DNA from: Globomyces pollinis-pini
Lineage: Eukaryota; Chytridiomycota; Chytridiomycetes; Rhizophydiales; Globomycetaceae
DNA: 64,000 nt
Direction of reading: 5' to 3'
NCBI GenBank assembly: GCA_025399215.1
Contig: MU621096.1
Coordinates: 108,158 to 172,157, forward strand
Of the stretch, positions 1 to 8,416 are shown in pieces; positions within the stretch are counted from its first letter, which is position 1; each line of letters opens with the position of its first letter. A model generated the notes under the pieces. It was given only the letters and a program-made list of their open reading frames with translations, did not search any database and had not been told where the DNA came from. Made by a program: the position numbers and the translations under genes.

Positions 1-205
1 AATCTTCATCTAATGCTCAGATTTTACCAGTGGTTGTAGCTCAATAGACACAGATCGAATTGTACATTCAACAAACCACTGGAACGCAACAGTTGTTATT
101 TATATCCAACAGCCAACAACATTACAATGATCAATCAGTGCTCAATCTAATCTGGTCAAACGTCAAAAAACTGTAAAGCAACTTCGTGACCAAAGTCATG
201 TGTGA
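1..205. other. left edge, no confident gene
   Basis: A short open frame on the plus strand runs from the window edge to a TAG at 45-47. It could be the last codons of a gene lying to the left, but nothing identifies it. The rest is AT-rich and probably the promoter of the gene starting at 206. Confidence 0.3.
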
Positions 206-804
206 ATGGATTTATCTTTTTTCAATCTTCAAGAACAATGTCAAAGATTGAACTTTCCGAGAAACTTCATGCCAGTTTATACAGGTACCGAATTGCATAG
301 AGATCTAAACATTAGTACGGATTTGAAAACCCAAGCAGAAACAATTGACCAATTTTACAGTGATTTGGCAACATTCAATGATCCTTTGGTATCATCTCAT
401 TCTAATGGTAGGTTTCCGTTACTGGTATCGATCATGTGAAAGCTCAATTTCGATTCTTGACTTGGTTCTCATCCATTACATCTGTAATCAAATCAGTCAC
501 AACCACTCATGATACTGTTCTCATTGATGCTGGTATGAATTTAAATCAAGGATTGACTTTAGATGTTACTTTTGCCATTGCATTCATCCCAATTAAAATC
601 CGAAGTCTTACTAAATTCACATTCAATTCTCATGGTAAAGTCATTGCTCATGAAGATGTTTGGTCGATTCGTGATATTATCCAATCCATTCCTTTAATGG
701 GTTATTTATACCAATTTGGAGTTCGTATGAATGGAACGGTGAGTAGTCATGTCATTAATCGCGTCGGCTGGTTATTTGAAAAAAAGGTCAATAAAATTCA
801 ATAA
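206..804 (+). CDS. NTF2-like (SigF/SnoaL-like fold) domain protein
   Basis: A 191-residue protein in two exons joined by a 23-nt intron (389-411). With that splice the frame reads FNDPLVSVTGIDHVKAQF, and further on HEDVWSIRDIIQSIPLMGYL. Both stretches resemble the small NTF2-like proteins that fungal genomes annotate as SigF-like or SnoaL-like. The fold is a cone-shaped alpha+beta pocket used for ligand binding or as a scaffold; no catalytic residues can be assigned and the cellular role is unknown. There is no signal peptide or membrane segment. A 35-nt alternative splice also keeps the frame but removes the conserved DHVK residues, so I prefer the 23-nt form. The gene converges on the nucleotidyltransferase gene with a 100-base gap. 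Confidence 0.8.
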
Positions 805-904
805 TCTGCATTGTGTTAACAATACTTTTAATAAAGGATACGGTAAATATATCCAATATATTGTAAATTTGGCATAAAATACAAAATCACTTACATATCC
901 TGCT

Positions 905-3497
905 TTAACCGACTGTTTTCTTGGATTGGCGTTGAAAACGTGGTCGTCTCCCACGAGGTCGATCTTTAGTATTTCTATCAATCTTCTCAAAAACTTGATC
1001 AAATTGACCTTGTTCAATCAAATCAGCAGCTCTTCGGAATTCAGTAATCAATAATTGAATCGCACCACCTTCCACCATTGAAGTGCAATTTCTTTGGTCT
1101 TCAAATGGATCCAACACAACTAACCTACCACGACCTAATGCGACACTGTTGATCAACCCACCATGTCGAAGTGAGATATGATTGGTTGCCTTGTATGAAT
1201 GTTTATATCCATAGTATTTTACAAACTGATAAAACAGTTGGGCAACACTTTTCTCACAATTCCAAATCCAATCGTCATCCTTTTCAAAAAGAGCAAAGGA
1301 TTCACGCCCCTCTTGAACAATCGTGTTGCTTTCGTCAACATAGAAAGATACATCGATTTCACGTAATGAATGTACAGTCTTTTGCCCCCGGACATGTCGA
1401 ACCGCTTCAGGGACTACGATCTTGCGTTCATTACCATCAGGAATATTCGCCTGAAGACTAGGTATGATCTTATGTTGCTGCAAATGTCAAAAAAATATGA
1501 TATAAGTACCTGAAGGAATACTAAACCCATCAAGGAAAACGCATAAGAACTCGGAGTACCTACCAGTAAATAAAGATACGCATTACCTGCTCCCGAAGGA
1601 TTATTAATATCACGTCTTTTCGTCCAAAATTTAATCAACATCACAAATGGTTTGACTCTTGGATCCAACTCTGTATATTGTTTTAATAACATGGAATTAT
1701 AAACTCCCAAACAGTGTGCAACATTGATATCACAAGAATATTTAAATACAGGATCATCGAATTTACAGATAGGAACTCGGGCGGATCGGATAGGAACCAC
1801 ATTCGTCATTCCAGACCTTCTCAACATACTATTGATCAGAAATACATCACCATTTACTTTGCCAAACTATACATGTTTTGAACTGGGTGTAAATTTATCG
1901 GATTCAATTCTTGTAAACTAATTGATAAATCAACATCAGCTGATTTGAATCCAAGATTGTTGATAGAAGATCCAAACAAATGAACGGTACATTTTTCAAA
2001 TGATTGTTTATCCAACATTTTTTGAATCTTGGCCAAGAATTTAGATCGATTTTCAGAGAGCAAATTAGGTGCTATTTGATCCTACAATTAATAAATGGAT
2101 TCAAACCTGATAAAATGATTTGATGGAAAGTGATAAGATATTATTGTCAATTACACCATCTTTAATTGTGATATTTTGAAACATTTGCTCGAGGATAATA
2201 TCGTCATCGATATCTTCGCCACCACCTTCCTCGTCATCAGCTTCAAGAAAGGCCAACAAATCATTATCAATCACCACACATTCAGATTCAGTGAAATCAT
2301 CTGAAGGTTCCATATCTTGCAACTGTACAATACAATTTCCATTCGTTACTTTAAGACATTCTAATCGATAGACTGCGCCTTTCATAAACACTTTAATGGA
2401 TCGGTCGGTTATATATTGGAATGGCCGGTGAGGAAATCCAGGTAGGGTTCCATCACGTAAATCATTCCACAGTGGGTAGAGTTCACGAATATCTCCTCCT
2501 AAATCAGATGTTGTGGATGAATAATTAGGATAAGTGAGTAAACTTGCTGTAACTAAATTAACAAGCATTTCAACTATTTTGGCATCAACTTGGTCACCAA
2601 GATTTCCAAAGATATTACTATCAATGGCAAGTGCTTTGTTCCCTACATTTGTGACCGTATATATACTGAATTGACCGATTGTATTGTTTTTTTTGTACCT
2701 CAATCGATAACACATTTGCCCACCCTTCAAATCTGTTTTTTTCTTTTTAATTGAATCTATGAAATTGTCATGTAAAGGTGGAATTTGTTTATCCAAAAGG
2801 AGCAAGTCATGATGTTGTGCTAATGAAATGAGTTTTAATTTAATACCTTCAATCAACCGTACTAGTTCATCTTCTGTTACCTTTTCTTTTGAATTTTTGA
2901 TCATTGATACGGCCGCCAATTGAGCAATCCAATCAGTCTTTGTTGATGATTTTTTACTAGATTCTTTTACAGTAGGTTCAGTTTGTACAGGTAAAACTTC
3001 CTCACTGACAGACGATGATGTAGCAGCTTGAGATTTGATATCATCCGATGGTTTTTTCTTCACTACACGAATAGTTTTTGGTTCACTCTTTGCAACACTT
3101 TTCCCTTTATTCTTTGTGGTTATCGACTCTGTGGTTGAATCCTCAATGAGATCCAATAAAACATTTTTAGCATAAAGTAAGTTTGTATTAGATGGTAGTA
3201 TATCCAATTGGATCAATTGAAAATCAAATACAGGGGAAAATCTCCAAAAAGACTAATGTTAATGAAGAATATTCCAAGTACATTTTCAATATAAAGTACA
3301 TCTTTTGAACCACGAATGAAAGCTTCAATGTTTGATTCAATGATTTCTAGAGAGATAAGAGGAGAATTCTGAGAAGCCAATAGCTTATTGTATACATGTA
3401 GTAATTCCATAGCTAAATCACCCTTCTTTTTGAATCTTAATGGAGATTTGTATAAGATTGAACCAGCTAACAATATAATTTCTCTCTCAAAATTCAT
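905..3497 (-). CDS. Cid1/TUTase-type terminal nucleotidyltransferase with long N-terminal extension
   Basis: An 816-residue protein in six exons with introns of 25-32 nt. The C-terminal half is a non-canonical poly(A)/poly(U) polymerase. It has the helical turn HLFGSSINNLGFKSADVD with GS and the DVD carboxylate pair, a third Asp candidate in YSCDINVA, and a PAP-associated domain with ISLR and VVLDPFEDQRN. Such enzymes add A or U to RNA 3-prime ends in the cytoplasm or nucleus. The first roughly 450 residues are not a domain I recognise: a helical start, a Lys/Ser/Thr-rich linker, a folded-looking block containing SDLGGDIRELYPLWNDLRDG, and a Glu/Asp-rich linker. The ATG at 3497 is the first in frame. 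The N- and C-terminal parts look like separate ORFs but are joined cleanly by a 25-nt intron. Substrate and nucleotide preference cannot be read from sequence. Confidence 0.85.
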
Positions 3498-3664
3498 TTC
3501 AAAGAAAAACAAAAAAAATTAACAATTCAAGGTTCTTTATGATAAAGAAATTCATTCTTTTGGTTTTCAAATGGATCCAAATGAATGGAATTCTATGATG
3601 AAATAATTGCGTGATTGTGGAGTTACTTTAAGGATTTGATGGGACTTTTTACTTTTTAATTCAA

Positions 3665-4153
3665 ATGGAACCTCGTTCAAAACGGTCTCAATCACCTGAA
3701 AAAAGGTAACTGTAAAACTATCTCATTAATAGACAAAAGAGATTTCTGGCTTTACCAGAATTCGTAAATCCTGATGCTGTTGCTGCTGATCTATTAAACC
3801 AAAATTTAGTCAACGGAAGAGATTATTTAGTAGTAGATGTTAGAGATGATGACTTTAATGGTGGAAATATTATTAATGCTATAAATATCCCTTCTGCTAC
3901 TTTCGACGCTAATCTTCCTTCCATTCATCAACAATTGAAACCAATACCAAAATTATACTTTCATTGTGCTTTATCTCAAGTAAGAGGTCCAAAATGCGCT
4001 CAAAAATATGTCAACTTTATTAACGCTTCGGATGAACATTCGTTACAACAACAAGTTTTCATTGTACGTGGTGGTTATCAGGATTTTGCAGCTCAATATC
4101 AGAATAATAAGGATTTGGTTCAAAATGTCAGTTATGGGTATCCTTCCAACTAG
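3665..4153 (+). CDS. CDC25/Acr2-like rhodanese-fold phosphatase
   Basis: A 153-residue protein in two exons with a 27-nt intron after codon 14. The fold is a single rhodanese domain: the strand LVVDVRDDDFNGGNI, then the active-site loop HCALSQVRGP, which is HCX5R, and a C-terminal VRGGYQDF typical of the family. The seven-residue HCX5R loop fits Cdc25, Ych1/Ibp1 or arsenate reductase Acr2 rather than a sulfurtransferase. The small size and absence of an N-terminal regulatory region favour an Ibp1/Acr2-like enzyme over mitotic Cdc25. The active-site Cys and Arg are both present, so it is probably active as a phosphatase or arsenate reductase. It is divergent from the nucleotidyltransferase gene, with 167 bases between start codons. 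Confidence 0.85.
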
Positions 4154-4285
4154 AAACATATTGGAGATGATCCAATAAATTTGTTTTATCAAATATCTCA
4201 GATGTCTATGTTAAATGTGATAAACTGATTGAGTATTATATTAAAGGAAAAACAAGTAAGATCAACAACCTGAAGTTAATGAAAG

Positions 4286-5481
4286 TTAATTGTTACAATG
4301 TTCTTTCTCGACTCTAAATGATGCCAATGGATCTTTATCAGAGAACGCAAAGCATCCCACTCCTAAACCTATAACCACAGAAAGAAAATGTCCCACATTG
4401 AACGACATGACCAATAACATACATATATATGCCCCAGAAACAGTAACAAGTCGTAACAGAGACCTGACCAATTTGATCTTGAATGGTGACCAGTAGTTGT
4501 TTAGCATTTGGTTGGGAAAGGCAGTACTGGCCATGAGAGGGGAGTTAGTGGCAGCACTAGATGGTCCACGGTCTAATTCTACCAATTCTTCATTTTGTGA
4601 GGCTTCATTTGATAAATTCAGTTTTACTGGTGTTCTTATTTTGGATTCAAATGCAGCTCCCAGATACAATAGATATTCATAAGCAATAGCGAAAGCAAAA
4701 CAAAACAAACAACCTAACGCATACTCCCAACCATTTGAAGGTACCCAACTTTCAAACATGATATAATCGCGATAACCGAAATGGAAATACATTTTCATAG
4801 TTGGACCAGCCTTTGAACCAAAATCTTGACTACATATTGGCAATGATGAGTCCCAAGTACACATAGTTTGCCATTCCTTACATTGGGACATGAATGGCAT
4901 CTAATTGTTAATGAATAGTATAGAATACTTCTTTGCATAAATCACCATATACTGCCAGTGCTTCACAACGCTTTCCATCCTCACATTTCTCACAACCATT
5001 CATATCCATTTCACTGCAAATGTCTGCAACCAATTCTTTAGCTCGTTTTGTAGTTGGTAATGCTGGAATTGGTAGTTCGTCAGTACACTGATGAATCAAC
5101 GATGTTCGATCACACATCTAACAATAATAAGAACTATAACTAGACTACTTTAATGTACGTCGCACATGTTTTCATTCTAGGCATATCATTAGCACAAATA
5201 TCGGCCAATAAAGAAAATGGTTTACAAAATGATTCTACAGATCAATGGAAATCATCATACTAAACTTTATAGTTGGGTTCATGTAACACGCATTTCTTAT
5301 TGTACATCCTTGAATTAAATTTCAAATTCTTACCAGACATTAATGGCATGGAGGTACATAAATCATCAACTAACTGGGTAGCATTTTGATCAGCCAGTTT
5401 GAAGTCTCTACAGTTTGATTGGGTTGGCTCTTCAATACAATCAGCAGCTAAAAGTACGATTTGATTGAGTGATAATTTCAT
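4286..5481 (-). CDS. Ctr-family copper transporter with Cys/Met-rich ectodomain
   Basis: A 361-residue protein in five exons with introns of 25, 26, 31 and 28 nt. The C-terminal half is a Ctr copper permease. TM1 follows MKMYFHFGYRDYIMFESW, TM2 carries the Mx3M motif as MLLVM, and TM3 carries GLGVG, the GxxxG packing motif. These form the trimeric Cu(I) pore of the plasma or vacuole membrane. The N-terminus MKLSLNQIVLLAADC may be a signal peptide. The roughly 190-residue ectodomain that follows is not the usual short Met-rich tail but a set of Cys/Met modules (LVDDLCTSMPLMSGC, LLADICANDMPRMKTC, LVADICSEMDMNGC, DLCKEMPFMSQC). I infer copper capture at the cell surface. It is convergent with the rhodanese gene. 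Confidence 0.88.
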
Positions 5482-5614
5482 TTCAGAAAAAAGAATCGCA
5501 AAAATATCTCATGATCAAATCTGAGTTTTGACCTCAAATAGAGATTTGAATGTAAGTCAATATATTGGAAGGTATTTTAAAAGGGAAAGTCTAAGGGGAA
5601 AGAAATTTTGATAT

Positions 5615-5692
5615 TTGTAAGTGTTAATTTGATAGAAAGCGACAAGAGTATTTTTTGTAAATGTTAATTTGAAGAAAGCGACAAGAGTGTTT
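5615..5692. repeat. two tandem copies of a ~40-bp unit
   Basis: Two near-identical units, each containing TGTTAATTTGA followed by GAAAGCGACAAGAGT, lie at about 5615-5654 and 5655-5692. The right-hand copy overlaps the last codons and stop of the small ORF at 5664-5897, so the duplication may have set where that ORF ends. Confidence 0.75.
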
Positions 5693-5897
5693 CTGAATAG
5701 AGCATCATTTGATTCATATCCATTGCAACTACATAATCTTCAAAGGGTATATCATCTAGAACTTCTATTGAATCCAACGAAACCAAAGATGGAAATGGAA
5801 TGATTTGAGTTTTGAGTTGATGAATGATCTTTACCAAACTGGACTCTTCCTTTTGTAACTGGGCCATTTGATGTCTTAATCTCTGGTCTTTTTCCAT
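5664..5897 (-). CDS. small coiled-coil protein, unknown
   Basis: An intronless 77-residue ORF with an ATG start. Residues 1-32 have heptad-like spacing with many Gln, Lys and Leu (QMAQLQKEESSLVKIIHQL). They are followed by an acidic stretch, EVLDDIPFEDYVVAMDMNQM, and a Leu/Ser tail encoded partly by a repeat copy. I do not recognise it. It lies divergently 91 bases from LAMTOR3, so it sits where a real promoter is expected, but its short size leaves open a chance ORF or the first exon of a longer gene. The composition suggests a small adaptor-type subunit; this is inference only. Confidence 0.45.
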   Translation of the reverse strand: MEKDQRLRHQMAQLQKEESSLVKIIHQLKTQIIPFPSLVSLDSIEVLDDIPFEDYVVAMDMNQMMLYSETLLSLSSN

Positions 5898-5988
5898 TTT
5901 AACACAAAGATTTCAATGGTTTTAAAATGGTACTTTTTACATTAGGTTCATGATAACTTACTGAAAGTCTTGGCAAAGTATATATAGA

Positions 5989-6382
5989 ATGACTGATATT
6001 AGAGTTGATAATTTACTAGCTATCTACGTAACTGACAGAGATGGAGTTATTGTCATCAAAGGTAATTTTCAATTATCTAAATCATTAGTTTGTGCAGATG
6101 ATATGCCCAAAAAACTGTTGGAACCTTCATTTACAGCATCATTCTTATTAGCAAATGAACAACTTGGAAAAGCAGGATTTGGAGACAATAAATCAATCAT
6201 CTGTAGGTTTTCTGAATATGATATAGTACAATACTTATATGGAGATTTTGTGTTGACTTTGATTGGTACAACAGGAAACGTTGGTAAGAGTTTCTTTATT
6301 GACAATGGAAGAGAAAATATCGATTATTGGAAGGGAATTAAAAGATTTTGTAGAATTATTGTCCAAAGAAATACATTTTTAA
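5989..6382 (+). CDS. LAMTOR3/MP1-like roadblock subunit of Ragulator
   Basis: A 112-residue protein in three exons with introns of 27 and 28 nt. It reads LLAIYVTDRDGVIVIKVC, a central NKSIICRFSEYDIVQYLYG, and the ending SIIGRELKDFVELLSKEIHF, which match LAMTOR3/MP1 along its whole length and at the family's usual size of about 124 residues. In animals and fission yeast this roadblock/longin-fold protein pairs with LAMTOR2 in the Ragulator complex, which anchors Rag GTPases and TORC1 on the lysosome or vacuole. The correct C-terminus appears only after splicing, because reading through the second intron gives a different tail. The identification rests on motif resemblance and length. Divergent from the small coiled-coil ORF. 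Confidence 0.8.
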
Positions 6383-6487
6383 GTCCATTAATTGAAATAC
6401 TTTAGTTCCGAATTCCATGAGTATCAGAATCCTAAAAACTAATTCGAAATCAATTCTTTTTTTAATTGTTGATACTGGACACCTGAA

Positions 6488-7552
6488 ATGTCCATCCAAC
6501 AAATGATCATCGATAATGTACTATAATGAAATCATTAATGATACTAGATCAGATTATTACCAATCCATCCAACAATTCCAATCACTTTATCAGCACTATT
6601 CGGAAATAAAGTCAACGTTAAAGTATGGGAACAAATCTTCTTTGATATCATCAAATTAATGGATCAAGACTTTATCAATCAAGTAGTGGATCATCATATT
6701 AATGGTAGAACTTTATAACTTGTTTCCCAATTTCAACTCCTTCTCAATCAAAAGAATTCAAATCAAAACTATTCAAATATTTTGAAGTATTAAAGAAATC
6801 TGATGGTTCATGTTTAAACTCCATCATCTTTAGAAAGTCGGATTTGGATGATTTTCGTGGTCAACGGTATCCAATATCACTTACCTTTTAGATTTGAAAG
6901 ACTTTCATTAGCATTAACAAACGATGCACTGTTAACATATTACTCACCTTCAATTGAAAATATACCATTGGTTGAAACGTTCAAACTTGAATCGAAATGT
7001 ACAAAATTAAAGGTTTATAATTCTGACCATCTCAATACTAGGAACTATTTACCAGTGAGATGAAATCAGTCAAGGATGAATGTGAAAGGATTGATGTTTG
7101 TAAACAGCAATGGAAAGATGCAAAGGATAGATTAGATTTGGAAATAATTTCACTACAACAACAACAAGTAGTTACAAATGTTACTGATACTATTAGAAGG
7201 AATATCAGGCTCAATTTGGTCCATTAGACTCTTTTAAAACAGTGGTTGATATAGAGCAAAACAATTTGAATGACATCACAACATTTCATGATAACAATTG
7301 GCAAAGATTTCATGATTGGACTGAACAGAAATCACAGATTGATCTTTCACAATTCCAAAACTATACACTTGATGGAAAAGAGATGCAAATTCAATTACCT
7401 AAACAAGTATCAAAGACTGTTGAACGTAATCTTGCTCTGGTACAACTATTTCCTTAACGATTTAGAATTCATCACGATTATATTCTGATGGACAGCTAGA
7501 TATAGCCCAATATATGGATACTTGGGCATATGTTTACAAACCAGAGGGTTAA
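6488..7552 (+). CDS. HAUS6-like coiled-coil protein (possible augmin subunit)
   Basis: A 299-residue protein in seven exons with introns of 25-30 nt. The first about 120 residues (IFFDIIKLMDQDFINQ, then FITCFPIS and KEFKSKLFKYFEVL) resemble the N-terminal domain of HAUS6/AugF, which has a helix, a FxxCWP-like turn and then EFRK. The rest is helical with a coiled coil near KSVKDECERIDVCKQQ and a conserved-looking end, YMDTWAYVYKP. Augmin recruits gamma-tubulin to spindle microtubules for branching nucleation. The match is by pattern only and weak in identity, so another spindle or coiled-coil protein is possible. The last exon is uncertain: a 24-nt intron at 7548 would replace the end with a few other codons. 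Confidence 0.5.
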
Positions 7553-7851
7553 CTTTCTAATCTATCCGCAGCGTTGCATTCCTATCCCGAATGATAGTTT
7601 GAATATTAAATTAAATTGATTGGTACTATAATATAACCGATTTTTTATCCCGATTACTTGAAAGAGTTAAATTTCCTACATTAAGGAAATGAAATTGGTC
7701 ATTAACGATATAAAGGGACGCAATCTCCGTTACGAAATCATTGAGCAATCGCTTCTTTCCACAAAATACAAGACGAAATTTGATAGTTTCTAATGACATG
7801 ACAACTAATCATCAAAAAGAATTTGAAATAAAAACTTGATAGATTAATATA
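7553..7851. other. gap between convergent genes, nothing assigned
   Basis: About 300 bases, AT-rich, between the stops of the HAUS6-like and RPA12 genes. Two short open stretches are present (22 codons around 7623-7690 and 34 codons from 7689), but neither has a start, splice partner or similarity I can defend. They may be a missed last exon or untranslated sequence. Confidence 0.4.
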
Positions 7852-8348
7852 TTATGAATTGATGCTATATTTATGCCTAAAGTTCAATTTTAAACAATGA
7901 ACTTACCCACATTTGACACAGTTATAGAAAACAGTTTGACCTTCATCCGCAGATCGTAATTGAGCAGTATGGAAAACCATTTCATGATGACCACATTTAG
8001 GACATTTATCTTGAATCTAAAATACAAATCATAAATATAATTTGATATTACTGTTGCACCATCCTTTAAATGTTGATGACGATCTGTTGCTTTTTCCGTT
8101 AGTGTTGGTTTATTAGGAAATGATTCTGGTCTACTTTTGGTAATAATTTCAATGGATTCGAATTCTGAAATTGTTAGATGAGTTAATTACTTGATCCTAT
8201 TATCAGTATGGATTTCTTCAAAACCTGGTACTGTAGTTCCACAACAGTGACATTCAACAACATCGTCTGCTCCGCTTGGAGCGTCTAGCAATGATCCACA
8301 ATCAGGACAAAAAACTAAAGAATGTTGTTTTGTTGCTAGAACTGGCAT
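7852..8348 (-). CDS. RPA12: RNA polymerase I subunit RPA12
   Basis: A 125-residue protein, the same length as yeast Rpa12. Two zinc ribbons are visible: N-terminal CPDCG...CHCCG and C-terminal CPKCG...CVKCG. Between the C-terminal cysteine pairs lies LRSADEGQT, the TFIIS-like acidic hairpin with the Asp-Glu pair used for RNA cleavage. The protein supports transcript cleavage, proofreading and termination by Pol I in the nucleolus. Four introns are needed (30, 28, 26 and 35 nt). Two of them flank an exon of only 6 nt (8192-8197), which supplies residues so that VPGSKFESIEII aligns without a gap to the yeast protein. Skipping it as one 60-nt intron also keeps the frame. Confidence 0.92.
8192..8197 (-). 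other. probable 6-nt exon of RPA12
   Basis: On the minus strand, a GT...AG stretch of 28 nt (8198-8225) is followed by GATCAA and then another GT...AG stretch of 26 nt (8166-8191). Both flanking introns have the size typical of this genome. Including the six bases gives the exact family length. Treating all 60 bases as one intron loses two residues and makes an intron twice the usual size. Confidence 0.6.
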
Positions 8349-8416
8349 TCAAAAAAAAAAATAAAAAAAATGATCCAAAAGTAGGTTAAACACTACAGTT
8401 CAATAGCATCCATAAA

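Noticed and set aside
25..60. tRNA-like TAGCTCAATAGA resembling an A box
   Set aside because: No B box (GGTTCGAATCC form) follows at the right distance and no acceptor stem can be drawn.
389..443. 35-nt intron in the NTF2-like gene
   Set aside because: It removes the conserved GIDHVK residues; the 23-nt alternative keeps them.
1854..3216. Two genes, one unknown and one nucleotidyltransferase
   Set aside because: A clean 25-nt intron joins them in frame with no ATG needed in between; treated as one gene.
6616..6770. 50-nt intron in the HAUS6-like gene
   Set aside because: A 26-nt intron slightly upstream keeps the FITCFPIS exon and fits the genome's intron size and the family pattern.
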